Shown: piece by piece, positions 8,060 through 17,094 of the stretch
Numbering within the stretch: the stretch's first letter is position 1
Layout of the letters: every line of letters begins with the position of its first letter
NCBI RefSeq assembly: GCF_902859705.1
Contig: NZ_CADIJO010000039.1
Span: 1-41,158 of the forward strand
Source of the DNA: Achromobacter deleyi
GTDB lineage: Bacteria > Pseudomonadota > Gammaproteobacteria > Burkholderiales > Burkholderiaceae_B
Length of the DNA stretch: 41,158 bases
Direction of reading: 5' to 3'
Program-made: the position numbers and the translations under genes
The notes under the pieces: model-generated
Told to the model about the DNA's origin: nothing
What the model saw: the letters and a program-made list of their open reading frames with translations, nothing else
Databases searched by the model: none

Positions 8060-8820
8060 GACGGGCTCCCGAAGACGCGGTCGTCCTCTGCCCCGCCCAG
8101 GTCGATGCCGCGCACGTCGGCGCGCTCGACCAAGAGCTTCACGTACTGGCGCCACGCCGTGTCGCGGCTGAGTGCCGACAAGGCCGCGGCGATCTGCTCG
8201 CGCACCTCGTCAAAGGGCAGCCGCCGCCCTTGCACCCGCCGCGTCACTCGCACGATATGCAGGCCATGACGGGTTTGCAGCACCTGCGGCAACAGGCCGC
8301 CGGCCGGCAAGGCGAACACCGCCTTTTCGAATTCAGGCACCGTGTCGCCGCGCCCCAGCTGCCCCAGGTTGCCGCCCAGCGCGGCCGAAGGACAATTGGA
8401 CTGCTGCCGCGCCACCTCGGCAAAGCGCGACGGATCGGCCAGCAGGTCCGCCAGCACCGCGTCGGCATGGGCGCGCAGCATGTCCAGGTTCACGCCCGGC
8501 GTGACCTGGAACAGGATGTGGTCGGCCTCGATCAGTTCGCCCACCACGAAGCGCTGCGGGTTGGACTGGTAATAGCGCAGGCAGGCGGCCTCGTCGGCCT
8601 CGGGCGTCGGGGCCTGGCGGTCCAGCAAGGCGCCGATGATCTCGTCCTCGCGGGCCAGCCCTTGATCCACGCCCTGCCGCGCCGCCTCGTCCAGCAGCAC
8701 CCGCCGCAGCACCAGCGCCGTGATGGCGGCGCGCATGGGGTTGGCGGCATCCGCGTGCCGCGGCAGTTCTTGTTCCAGCTCGGCGTCGTTCAGTTCGACG
8801 CCATTGACGATCACAGGCAT
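8056..8820 (-). CDS. Parvulin-type peptidyl-prolyl isomerase of the nar operon
   Basis: Protein of 254 aa with a PpiC/rotamase domain at about residues 100-200 (EADHILFQV, ALGGNLGQLGRGDTVPEFEK, TRHGLHIVRV). No signal peptide is apparent, so it is probably cytoplasmic, like the NifM/PPIase proteins found behind narI in pseudomonads and betaproteobacteria. It is likely a folding helper for nitrate reductase subunits. It starts 24 bp after narI and overlaps moaA by 4 bp. The domain is clear; its exact client is inferred from position. Confidence 0.88.
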   Translation of the reverse strand: MPVIVNGVELNDAELEQELPRHADAANPMRAAITALVLRRVLLDEAARQGVDQGLAREDEIIGALLDRQAPTPEADEAACLRYYQSNPQRFVVGELIEADHILFQVTPGVNLDMLRAHADAVLADLLADPSRFAEVARQQSNCPSAALGGNLGQLGRGDTVPEFEKAVFALPAGGLLPQVLQTRHGLHIVRVTRRVQGRRLPFDEVREQIAAALSALSRDTAWRQYVKLLVERADVRGIDLGGAEDDRVFGSPS

Positions 8821-8844
8821 GTCCGGCTCCTTGGAAAACGCGCC

Positions 8845-9528
8845 TCAGCGCGGACGCACCAGTTGCCAGGCGCGGCCCAGGTAGCCCAGCGACGCAAAGC
8901 CGCTCCAGACATGCACCAGCCGGGTGAAGGGAAAGATCACGAACAGCGTCAGGCCCATGAACAGGTGCGCCTTGAACAGCAGCGGCACGTCGGCGATGTG
9001 GCTGGCGGCGTCGCCGCGCAGGGTCACGATGTGCTGCGCCCAGGTCATCAGGCGCACCATCATCTCGCCGTCCATGTGGCCGGCCGACAGCGCAATGGTC
9101 GACAGGCCCAGCAGCAGGGTCACCAGAATCCACAGCAACAGCAGCTTGTCGCCAGGACGGGTGGTCTTGCGGATGCGCGGGTCGCTCAGGCGGCGGTGGA
9201 TCAGGATCAACAGGCCGATCAGGCACAGCCCGCCCATGACGCCGCCGGCCACCATGGCCACCGTCTGCTTGAGCGTGTGCGACACGCCCAGCCAGTCCCA
9301 CACCGCCACGGGCGTCAACAGGCCCGCCAGGTGGCCGAAGAACAGCCCCAGGATGCCGATGTGGAAAAGGATATTGCCCAGCCGCAACTGGCCGCGGTGC
9401 AGCAGCTGCGAGCTGTCCGTCTTCCAGGTGTATTGCTCGCGTTCGAAGCGCGCCAGGCTGCCCAGCAGGAACACCGTCAGCGCGATGTAGGGGTAGATGC
9501 CGAAGAGGAACTGATTCAGGGAATTCAT
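8845..9528 (-). CDS. narI: Respiratory nitrate reductase gamma subunit NarI (cytochrome b)
   Basis: Membrane diheme cytochrome b of 227 aa with five membrane segments. It oxidises quinol and passes electrons to NarH. The four heme ligands are visible: His56 and His66 (FHIGILGLFFGH), His188 (FKAHLFMG) and His206 (RLVHVWSG), at nearly the same numbers as the E. coli protein. The start at 9528 (MNSLNQFLFGIYPY) was preferred over a longer frame that enters narJ. Fourth gene of narGHJI. Confidence 0.96.
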   Translation of the reverse strand: MNSLNQFLFGIYPYIALTVFLLGSLARFEREQYTWKTDSSQLLHRGQLRLGNILFHIGILGLFFGHLAGLLTPVAVWDWLGVSHTLKQTVAMVAGGVMGGLCLIGLLILIHRRLSDPRIRKTTRPGDKLLLLWILVTLLLGLSTIALSAGHMDGEMMVRLMTWAQHIVTLRGDAASHIADVPLLFKAHLFMGLTLFVIFPFTRLVHVWSGFASLGYLGRAWQLVRPR

Positions 9529-9556
9529 GATGCTTGGGTCCTGAAAAGACGGGGAT

Positions 9557-10204
9557 TCAATGGGCGGCGGGCGCGCGCGGATAGAACCGCACCGCCTGCG
9601 CGCCATCGCCCGAGAACGGCCGCAACAGCGGCTCGACGCCATCGGGGCCGGCGCCGAAGGTTTCCATCGCCTCGTCCATGTCGCGTACCGGCGGCGCGGT
9701 CTGTTCGCGCGGCGTCACCCGCGACAGGCCGCGCAGCACGGCGAACACGCTGGCATAGGGGCTTTCGCTGCGGGCCAGGCGCGCGCCCACCGCCGCCAGC
9801 ACGTGGATGGCCTCGTCCAGCAGGTCCTGCGCCACGGCCGGGTCGATCACGCCCAGGAATTCCAGGAACAGCGGCACGTGGTCCGGCAGTTCGGACACCA
9901 CCGGTTCGAAGCCATGGCCGCGGTAGGTGTCCAGCAGGTCGACCATGGCCTGGCCGCGGTCGCGGCTTTCGCCGTGCACGTGTTCGAAAAGGTGCAGCGA
10001 GTGCGCCCGGTTGCGGTCGAAGGTGGCGACGTAGGTTTCCTGCAGGGCGATCAGGTCGTGGCTGGCCAGATGGGCAACCAGCGGTTGCAGGGTTTCCTCG
10101 GCGTCCGGGTAGGCGGCCAGCCGTTCTTCGAGTTCGGGCAGCGCATCCACCAGGTCCTGTTCGGGGTAGCAGAGCAGCGCGGAAAGCAGGTGATAGAGTT
10201 TCAT
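9557..10204 (-). CDS. narJ: Nitrate reductase assembly chaperone NarJ (delta subunit)
   Basis: Cytoplasmic chaperone of 215 aa that binds apo-NarG and guides insertion of the molybdenum cofactor before membrane attachment; it is not part of the final enzyme. Family features are the N-terminal LLSALLCYP, TFDRNRAHSLHLFEHVHGESRDRG and the DHVPLFLEFL segment. It lies 15 bp after narH and 28 bp before narI. Length is close to the usual 230-240 aa. Confidence 0.95.
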   Translation of the reverse strand: MKLYHLLSALLCYPEQDLVDALPELEERLAAYPDAEETLQPLVAHLASHDLIALQETYVATFDRNRAHSLHLFEHVHGESRDRGQAMVDLLDTYRGHGFEPVVSELPDHVPLFLEFLGVIDPAVAQDLLDEAIHVLAAVGARLARSESPYASVFAVLRGLSRVTPREQTAPPVRDMDEAMETFGAGPDGVEPLLRPFSGDGAQAVRFYPRAPAAH

Positions 10205-10219
10205 GGCGTTTCTCCTGGG

Positions 10220-11785
10220 TCAGGCCGTGGCGGCCTTCTTGCGCGACTTGGGCATGTCGATGAAGATCTCGCTGCCCTGGGGCTTGCGGCCGAACAGCGT
10301 GCCTTCCGACACCCCGCCCGAGCAGCCGTTGCCGAAGGTGAAGCCGCAACTGCCCTTTTCGTTGAAGCTGTCTTCGACGATTTCCTTGTGGCTGCTGGGC
10401 ACCACGAAGCGGTCTTCGTAGTTGGCGATCGCCATGATGCGGTACATGTCCTGCACGGTGGCCTCTGTCAGGCCCACCTGTTCCAGCAGCGCGGTGTCGC
10501 GTTCGCCATGCACGGTTTCCGACCGCTTGTAGGCGCGCATGGCCAGCATGCGTTCCAGCGCCTGCAAGACCGGCGCTTCCTTGCCGGCGGTCAGCAGGTT
10601 GGCCAGGTAGCGCACCGGAATGCGCAGGCTGGCCACGTCGGGAATCATGGCGCTCTTGCCCAGCGTGCGCTGCGGCATCTGGCCGGCTTCGGCCGCCGTC
10701 TGGATGGGCGACAGCGGCGGGATGTACCAGACCATCGGCAAGGTGCGGTATTCGGGGTGCAGCGGGAAGGCGACGCGCCACTCCACAGCCATCTTGTAGA
10801 CGGGCGACTGGCGCGCGGCCTCCAGCCACGATTCGGGAATGCCCTGCTCGCGCGCGGCGGCGATCACCTCGGGCGAATGCGGGTCCAGGAACAGGCCCAG
10901 CTGCGATTCGTACAGGTCCTGCTCGTCGCCCACGGCGGCGGCGCGTTCGATCTGATCGGCGTCATACAGCAGCACGCCCAGGTAGCGGATGCGGCCCACG
11001 CAGGTTTCCGAGCACACCGTGGGCTGGCCGGCTTCGATGCGCGGATAGCAGAAGGTGCACTTTTCGGCCTTGCCGCTGTGCCAGTTGTAGTAGATCTTCT
11101 TGTACGGGCAGCCCGAGATGCACATGCGCCAGCCGCGGCATTTGTCCTGGTCGACCAGCACGATGCCGTCGTCTTCGCGCTTGTAGATCGAGCCCGACGG
11201 GCAGCTGGCGACACAGGCCGGGTTCAGGCAGTGTTCGCACAGGCGCGGCAGGTACATCATGAAGGTGTTCTCGAAGGTCGAGTACATCTCTTTCTGCACG
11301 CCTTCGAACAGCGCGTCGCGGCTGCGCGCGGCGAATTCGCCGCCCAGGTCGTCTTCCCAGTTCGGGCCCCAGACGATCTTGTCCATCTTCTTGCCGGTCA
11401 GCACCGACACCGGGCGCGCGGTGGGCGGCGTCTGCGACAGGGGCGCGTTCTTCAGGTGTTCGTAGTCGAAGGTGAAGGGTTCGTAGTAGTCGTCGATCTG
11501 CGGCAGGTTGGGATTGGCGAACAGGTTCGCCAGGATGCGCAGCTTGCCGCCCTGGCGCGGTTCCAGCTTGCCGGCCGCGGTGCGCTTCCAGCCGCCCTTC
11601 CACTTTTCCTGGTTTTCCCATTCCTTGGGATAGCCGATGCCGGGCTTCGTTTCGACGTTGTTGAACCAGGCGTATTCGACGCCGTCGCGGCTGGTCCAGA
11701 CGTTCTTGCAGGTGACCGAGCAAGTGTGGCAGCCGATGCACTTGTCCAGGTTCAGCACCATGCCGATTTGGGCGCGTATCCTCAT
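10220..11785 (-). CDS. narH: Respiratory nitrate reductase beta subunit NarH (Fe-S)
   Basis: Electron-transfer subunit of 521 aa carrying three 4Fe-4S and one 3Fe-4S clusters. The first cysteine group is at residues 16-26 (CIGCHTCSVTCKN). Further groups are CEHCLNPACVASCPSG, CRGWRMCISGCPY and CTFCYP with CSETC. In CRGWRMC a tryptophan stands where a ferredoxin has cysteine, the NarH hallmark of the 3Fe-4S cluster. The start overlaps the narG stop by 4 bp (ATGA). Confidence 0.97.
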   Translation of the reverse strand: MRIRAQIGMVLNLDKCIGCHTCSVTCKNVWTSRDGVEYAWFNNVETKPGIGYPKEWENQEKWKGGWKRTAAGKLEPRQGGKLRILANLFANPNLPQIDDYYEPFTFDYEHLKNAPLSQTPPTARPVSVLTGKKMDKIVWGPNWEDDLGGEFAARSRDALFEGVQKEMYSTFENTFMMYLPRLCEHCLNPACVASCPSGSIYKREDDGIVLVDQDKCRGWRMCISGCPYKKIYYNWHSGKAEKCTFCYPRIEAGQPTVCSETCVGRIRYLGVLLYDADQIERAAAVGDEQDLYESQLGLFLDPHSPEVIAAAREQGIPESWLEAARQSPVYKMAVEWRVAFPLHPEYRTLPMVWYIPPLSPIQTAAEAGQMPQRTLGKSAMIPDVASLRIPVRYLANLLTAGKEAPVLQALERMLAMRAYKRSETVHGERDTALLEQVGLTEATVQDMYRIMAIANYEDRFVVPSSHKEIVEDSFNEKGSCGFTFGNGCSGGVSEGTLFGRKPQGSEIFIDMPKSRKKAATA

Positions 11786-14700
11786 GATTGCTTCTCTTCC
11801 AGTTGCGTTGCGGCGGCCGGGTCTTCCACCAGCGGGCCTTCCATCCAGTCCACTTTCTTCATCTTGCGCAGCACCACGAATTCGTCGCGGTTGGCGCCCA
11901 CGGTGCCGTAGTAATTGAAACCGTAGGCTTGCTGCGCGTAGCCGCCGATCATGTGCGTGGGCTTGAGCACCGTGCGCGTGACCGAGTTATGGATGCCGCC
12001 GCGCTTGCCGCTGGTTTCCGCGCCCGGCACGTTCACGATCTTTTCCTGGGCGTGGTACATCAGGCACATGCCCACCGGCACGCGCTGGCTGACCACCACG
12101 CGGGCGGTCAGCGTGCCGTTGACGTTGAAGACCTCGACCCAGTCGTTGTCGACCAGCCCGGCTTGCTTGGCCTCGGTCTCGGACACCCACACGTGGGGGC
12201 CGCCCCGGCTCAGGGTAAGCATGCGCAGGTTGTCGGAATATGTGCTGTGGATGCCCCATTTCTGGTGCGGCGTCAGCCAGTTCAGCACCAGTTCCTTTTC
12301 ACCGTTGGGGTAGCGGCCCAGCATCGGCGCGATGGTCTTGGTGTCGATGGCGGGCTTGTACACGCACAGGCCTTCACCGAAATCCAGCATCCAGCGGTGG
12401 TCCTGGTAGAACTGCTGGCGGCCGGTGATGGTGCGCCATGGAATCAGTTCGTGCACATTGGTGTAGCCGGCGTTGTAGCTGACCTCTTCGCTTTCCAGGC
12501 CCGACCAGGTGGGCGCCGAAATGATCTTGCGGGGCTGCGCCTGGATGTCGCGAAAGCGGATCTTGTCGTGCTCGCGGCCCACGGCCAGGTGGGTGTGGTC
12601 ACGCCCGGTGATCTTGCCCAGCGCTTCCCAGGCCTTGACCGACACGTGGCCGTTGGTCTCGGGCGCAAAGGTCAGAATCATCTCGGCCGCGTCGATGGCG
12701 GTATCCAGCCGCGGCCGGCCCTGGCTCACGCCCGCCTCGGCCACGCTGTCATTGATGCCGCCCAGCTCGTGCACTTCGTGCTCGGTGTTCCAGTTGATGC
12801 CCTTGCCGCCGTTGCCCAGCTTGTCCAGCAACGGCCCCACCGACGTGAACTTGCGGTAGATGTCGTTGTAGTCGCGTTCCACCACCGTCATGTTGGGCGC
12901 CGTCTTGCCCGGCACCAGGTCGCACTGGCCCAGCTTCCAGTCTTTCGGCTCGAAGGCCTGGCCCAGTTCGCCCGGGGTGTCGTGCATCAGCGGGGTCAGC
13001 ACCAGGTCGCGGCGCTTGCCCAGGTAGGGGCCGCCGATGTCGCTGAACTTCTTGGCGAGCAGCTTGTAGATTTCCCAGTCGGTCTTGCTTTCCCACAGCG
13101 GCTGCACCGCTTCGCTCAAGGGGTGGATGAACGGGTGCATGTCCGACGTGTTCAGGTCGTCTTTCTCGTACCAGGTGGCGGTGGGCAGCACGATGTCGCC
13201 GTACAGGCAGGTGGTGCTCATGCGGAAGTCCAGCACCGTCAGCAGGTCCAGCTTGCCTTCGGCCGCGTCTTCTTCATAGGTGACCTCGGTCGGCCGGATC
13301 GCGTCGCCCTCGTCGCCGAAGACGGCGTTCTGCGTGCCCAGCAGGTACTTCAGGAAGTACTCGTGGCCCTTGCCGCTGGAACCCAGGATGTTCGAGCGCC
13401 ACACGAACATGTTGCGCGGGAAGTTGGCGGGGTCGTCGGGGTTTTCGCACGACATTTTCAGCGCGCCGGACTTGAGCTGTTCCGCCGCGAAGGCCACCGG
13501 GTCCTTGCCGACGGCCGCGGCCTGGTCGGTCAGGTCCAGCGGATTGGTGCGCAGCTGCGGCGCCGACGGCAGCCAGCCCATGCGCTCGGCGCGGGCGTTC
13601 AGGTCGATCATGCTCAGGTCGCCATAGCGGCCGCGGTCGGCGGTGGGGCCCAGCACTTCCTGCACGTGCAGCTTTTCGTGGCGCCATTGGCTGGTGTGGG
13701 CGTAGAAGAACGAGGTGCCGTTCATCTGGCGCGGCGGGCGCACCCAGTCGGATGCAAACGCCAGCGGCGCCCAGCCGAACTGCGGCCGCAGCTTTTCCTG
13801 GCCCACGTAGTGCGCCCAGCCGCCGCCGCTCTTGCCCACGCAACCGCACATCATCAGCATGTTGATGATGCCGCGGTAGATCATGTCCATGTGGTACCAG
13901 TGATTCAGGCCGGCGCCCACGATCACCATCGACGTGCCTTCGGTGTCGTGCGCGTTCTGCGCGAACTCGCGCGCCACCTGGATCACCTGCGCGCGCGGCA
14001 CGCCGGTGTGCTTTTCCTGCCAGGCCGGGGTGTAGGGCACGTCATCGTCGTACGACGTGGCCACATTGCCACCGCCCAGGCCGCGGTCCAGGCCGTAGTT
14101 GGCCATCTGCAGGTCGTACACGCTGGCCACCAGGGCCTCGCTGCCGTCCGCCAGGCGGATGCGGCGGGCCGGCACGTTGCGCACCATCAGGTCGTCGTGT
14201 TCGGCGCCGAAGTACGGAAAGCCCACGCCCACCACGGCATCGGCCCGGTCGATCAGGCTGAGCACCGGCTCGATCTCGCGGCCGCTGCCGCCGTCGCGCG
14301 ATTCCAGGTTCCAGCGGCCGACCTTCTCGCCGCCGTTGACCGCGCCCTCGCCCCAACGAAACCCGATGCTGCCGTTGGGCGCCACCAGGTCGCCGCTGGC
14401 GGCATCGATGACCAGCGTCTTCCAGTCGGGGTTGTTCTGTTCGCCCAGCGCGCCGTCCAGGTGCGAGGCGCGCAGGAAGTGGTCGGGCGCATAGAAGCCG
14501 TCGCGTTCCTGCAGCAGCACCAGCATGGGCATGTCGGTGTAGCGGCGCACGTAGTCGCGGAAATAGGCCGAGGCGCCCGACAGGTGGAATTCCTTCAGGA
14601 TGACGTGGCCCATGGCCATGGCCAGCGCGGCGTCGGTGCCCTGCTTGGGCGCCAGCCAGATGTCGCCGAACTTGACCATTTCGCCGAAGTCGCTGGATAC

Positions 14701-15537
14701 CGCCACCGTCTTGGTGCCCTTGTAGCGGACCTCGGTGTAGAAGTGGGCGTCGGGGGTGCGCGTCTGCGGCACGTTCGAACCCCACACCATCAGGTAGGTC
14801 GAGTTGTACCAATCGGCCGATTCGGGCACGTCGGTCTGCTCGCCCCAGACCTGCGGGCTGGCCGGCGGCAGGTCGCAATACCAGTCGTAGAAGCTGAGAC
14901 ACGCACCGCCCAGCAGGCTCAGGTAGCGGGCGCCGGCGGCGTAGCTGACCATCGACATGGCGGGAATCGGCGAAAAGCCGATCAGGCGGTCAGGGCCGAA
15001 TTGCTTGATGGTGTAGGCGTTGGCGGCGGCGATCATCTCCATCGCCGTGTCCCAGTCGGTGCGCACGAAGCCGCCCAGGCCACGAACCGATTTGTAGCGT
15101 TTGGCGCGCACGGGGTCCTGGCTGATCCATTCCCAGGCCGCGATCGGGTCCATGGTCTTGCGGGCCTCGCGCCACATTTCCATCAGGCGGCCGCGCATCA
15201 TCGGGTACTTCACGCGCTGGGCGGAATAGACGTACCAGCTGTAGGACGCGCCCCGCGGACAGCCGCGCGGCTCGTGGTTGGGCAGATCGGGCCGCGTGCG
15301 CGGGTAGTCGGTCTGCTGGGTTTCCCAGGTGATCAGGCCATTCTTGACGTACACCTTCCACGAGCACGAGCCCGTGCAGTTCACGCCGTGGGTCGAGCGC
15401 ACCACCTTGTCGTGCTGCCAGCGGGCGCGATAGGCGTTTTCCCACTTGCGGTCTTCATTGACCAGCTCGCCGTGACCGTCCGCGAAGGTGGATTTCACCC
15501 GCGACATGAACTTCAACCGGTCCAGAAAATGACTCAT
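11782..15537 (-). CDS. narG: Respiratory nitrate reductase alpha subunit NarG (Mo-bisMGD)
   Basis: Catalytic subunit of 1251 aa, cytoplasm-facing, reducing nitrate to nitrite. The N-terminal FS0 cluster ligands are His50, Cys54, Cys58 (HGVNCTGSC) and Cys93 (PRGCPRG). The molybdenum ligand Asp222 is in YDWYCDLPPASP, exactly the E. coli number. The start ATG at 15537 has a good ribosome site (GGAGA). Length is normal. It follows a 150-bp gap behind narK2 with its own promoter-like elements, so narGHJI can be transcribed apart from narK1K2. Confidence 0.98.
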   Translation of the reverse strand: MSHFLDRLKFMSRVKSTFADGHGELVNEDRKWENAYRARWQHDKVVRSTHGVNCTGSCSWKVYVKNGLITWETQQTDYPRTRPDLPNHEPRGCPRGASYSWYVYSAQRVKYPMMRGRLMEMWREARKTMDPIAAWEWISQDPVRAKRYKSVRGLGGFVRTDWDTAMEMIAAANAYTIKQFGPDRLIGFSPIPAMSMVSYAAGARYLSLLGGACLSFYDWYCDLPPASPQVWGEQTDVPESADWYNSTYLMVWGSNVPQTRTPDAHFYTEVRYKGTKTVAVSSDFGEMVKFGDIWLAPKQGTDAALAMAMGHVILKEFHLSGASAYFRDYVRRYTDMPMLVLLQERDGFYAPDHFLRASHLDGALGEQNNPDWKTLVIDAASGDLVAPNGSIGFRWGEGAVNGGEKVGRWNLESRDGGSGREIEPVLSLIDRADAVVGVGFPYFGAEHDDLMVRNVPARRIRLADGSEALVASVYDLQMANYGLDRGLGGGNVATSYDDDVPYTPAWQEKHTGVPRAQVIQVAREFAQNAHDTEGTSMVIVGAGLNHWYHMDMIYRGIINMLMMCGCVGKSGGGWAHYVGQEKLRPQFGWAPLAFASDWVRPPRQMNGTSFFYAHTSQWRHEKLHVQEVLGPTADRGRYGDLSMIDLNARAERMGWLPSAPQLRTNPLDLTDQAAAVGKDPVAFAAEQLKSGALKMSCENPDDPANFPRNMFVWRSNILGSSGKGHEYFLKYLLGTQNAVFGDEGDAIRPTEVTYEEDAAEGKLDLLTVLDFRMSTTCLYGDIVLPTATWYEKDDLNTSDMHPFIHPLSEAVQPLWESKTDWEIYKLLAKKFSDIGGPYLGKRRDLVLTPLMHDTPGELGQAFEPKDWKLGQCDLVPGKTAPNMTVVERDYNDIYRKFTSVGPLLDKLGNGGKGINWNTEHEVHELGGINDSVAEAGVSQGRPRLDTAIDAAEMILTFAPETNGHVSVKAWEALGKITGRDHTHLAVGREHDKIRFRDIQAQPRKIISAPTWSGLESEEVSYNAGYTNVHELIPWRTITGRQQFYQDHRWMLDFGEGLCVYKPAIDTKTIAPMLGRYPNGEKELVLNWLTPHQKWGIHSTYSDNLRMLTLSRGGPHVWVSETEAKQAGLVDNDWVEVFNVNGTLTARVVVSQRVPVGMCLMYHAQEKIVNVPGAETSGKRGGIHNSVTRTVLKPTHMIGGYAQQAYGFNYYGTVGANRDEFVVLRKMKKVDWMEGPLVEDPAAATQLEEKQS

Positions 15538-15552
15538 TATGGTTCTCCAAGG

Positions 15553-15571
15553 GCGCCGGGTTTGCCGGCGC
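15553..15571 (-). promoter_or_regulatory. Stem-loop in the narG leader
   Basis: A 7-bp perfect stem (GCGCCGG / CCGGCGC) with a 5-nt loop ends 16 nt before the narG ATG, just ahead of the ribosome site. It could be a processing or stability hairpin in the leader mRNA. In such GC-rich DNA a 7-bp stem may also be chance. Confidence 0.3.
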
Positions 15572-15599
15572 GTACTGCAATCAGTGCTGTCCAGACCAC

Positions 15600-15628
15600 T
15601 TTAGGCGCGGGCCCGGCGGGCGACCATT
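15600..15628 (-). promoter_or_regulatory. Putative narG promoter core, shared with narK1
   Basis: On the minus strand AATGGT (15628-15623) is followed after 17 bp by CCTAAA (15605-15600), a promoter-like -35/-10 spacing with poor consensus matches, as expected for an activator-dependent promoter. The same elements with the same spacing occur before narK1. Exact promoter function is inferred. Confidence 0.45.
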
Positions 15629-15657
15629 CGCCAGTGGCATAGGCCGGCCGCGGCAGA

Positions 15658-15672
15658 GTGACTAGTCACCCC
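15658..15672 (-). promoter_or_regulatory. Palindromic candidate operator upstream of narG
   Basis: Perfect 12-bp palindrome GTGACTAGTCAC (15658-15669) extended by CCC to a 15-bp block identical to one upstream of narK1. It lies between the narK2 stop and narG, centred about 70 bp before the inferred start of transcription. The half-sites GTGA/TCAC resemble CRP half-sites but are 4 bp apart, as in FNR boxes. The binding protein is unknown. Confidence 0.6.
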
Positions 15673-15687
15673 GGCCAGCCCGGCGCT

Positions 15688-17070
15688 TCAGCAGGGCACC
15701 GGCGCATTACGGCGCGCGTAGTACCACCACGTGATCACCATGCAGGTGGCGTAAAAGCCGATGAAGCAATAGAGCGCGGCCTGCGCGCCGCCCGTCAGTT
15801 CGAGCGAGGTGCCGAAGCTGCGCGGGATGAAAAAGCCGCCGTAGGCGCCGATCGCGCCGGAAAAGCCCAGCACTGCCGCGGATTCACGCGCCGCGTCCGT
15901 CAGCGCCTGCTTCTGGGCGGCCGCCCCCTTGCCTTGCGCGGCCTGGGTGCGCTCGCGCAGGAAAATCACGGGAATCATGCGGAAGGTGGACCCGTTGCCC
16001 ACGCCGGTCAGCGCGAACAGCACGACGAACATGGCCAGAAAGCCGTTGAAGTCACCGCCCTGCCCGTTCACCGGCAGGAACGCCATCACGCCCAGCACGG
16101 CGGCGATCATGCCGGCGAAGGTGAACAAGGTGACCCGCGCGCCGCCCAGCTTGTCGGACACCCAACCGCCCACCGGCCGTGTCAGCGAGCCGACCAGCGG
16201 CCCCAGGAAGGCATAGGTCATGGGGTCCACCTGCGGGAACAAGGTCTTGGTCAGCATGGCGAAGCCCGCCGAAAACCCGATGAACGAGCCGAAGGTGCCC
16301 ACGTACAGCCAGCACATCAGCCAGTTGTGCTTGCGCTTGAAGATCACGGCCTGGTCGGCAAACGACGCGCGCGCATCGGCGATGTCGTTCATGCCGAACC
16401 ACGCGGCCAGGGACGCCAGCGCGATGGGCAGGACCCAGATGAAGCCGGCGTTCTGCAGCCACAGGCTGCGCGGCGCGTCACCCGCCACGGTTTGCGGATC
16501 GCCGCCCAGGGCGCCGAACATGCCCACCGAGATCACCACCGGCACCACGAACTGCGCCAATGACACGCCCAGGTTGCCGATACCGGCGTTCAGCCCGGTC
16601 GCCAGGCCCTTCTTTTCCTTGGGAAAGAAAAAGCTGATGTTGGCCATGCTGGAACTGAAATTGCCGCCGCCCAGGCCGCACAGCAGCGCCAGGATCAGCA
16701 AGGTGGGAAACGAGGTGGTCGGGTCGCGCAGCGCAAACCCCATGCCCAGCGCCGGAATCAGCAGCGAGGCGGTGGAGATCGCCGTCCACTTGCGGCCGCC
16801 GAACACCGGCACCAGGAACGAATAGAAGATGCGCAGCGTGGCGCCCGACAAGGCGGGCAGCGCGGTCAGCCAGAACAGCTGGTTCTTGGACAGCATGAAG
16901 CCGGCGCGGTCCAGGTTGACGACCACCACGCTCCAGAGCATCCAGATGCTGAACGCCAGCATCAGCGCGGGAATCGAGATCCACAGGTTGCGATTGGCGA
17001 TGCGCGCGCCGGTCTGTTTCCAGAAGCCGGGGTTTTCCGGCTCCCAGCGCGCCAGGACATGGGTAGACAT
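15688..17070 (-). CDS. narK2: NarK2-type nitrate/nitrite transporter (MFS)
   Basis: Major facilitator protein of the nitrate/nitrite porter family, 460 aa, twelve membrane segments. The first nitrate signature is GLGGGNFSSSMANISFFFP followed by LATGLNAGIGNLGVS; the second is GVGNGSTFRMIPVIF. The longer N-terminus (WEPENPGFWKQTGARIANRNL) and the internal acidic-basic loop fit the type II group, usually nitrate/nitrite antiporters. It starts 24 bp after narK1 and is co-transcribed with it. The subtype is inferred from the pairing and length. Confidence 0.9.
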   Translation of the reverse strand: MSTHVLARWEPENPGFWKQTGARIANRNLWISIPALMLAFSIWMLWSVVVVNLDRAGFMLSKNQLFWLTALPALSGATLRIFYSFLVPVFGGRKWTAISTASLLIPALGMGFALRDPTTSFPTLLILALLCGLGGGNFSSSMANISFFFPKEKKGLATGLNAGIGNLGVSLAQFVVPVVISVGMFGALGGDPQTVAGDAPRSLWLQNAGFIWVLPIALASLAAWFGMNDIADARASFADQAVIFKRKHNWLMCWLYVGTFGSFIGFSAGFAMLTKTLFPQVDPMTYAFLGPLVGSLTRPVGGWVSDKLGGARVTLFTFAGMIAAVLGVMAFLPVNGQGGDFNGFLAMFVVLFALTGVGNGSTFRMIPVIFLRERTQAAQGKGAAAQKQALTDAARESAAVLGFSGAIGAYGGFFIPRSFGTSLELTGGAQAALYCFIGFYATCMVITWWYYARRNAPVPC

Positions 17071-17094
17071 AGGGTTCTCCGATCAGGGACGGGG

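Noticed and set aside
11788..15642. Very long open frame (1284 codons) antisense to narG
   Set aside because: Its product is rich in Arg, His, Ala and Val as expected of the complement of a GC-rich gene, and narG itself is certain from its motifs.
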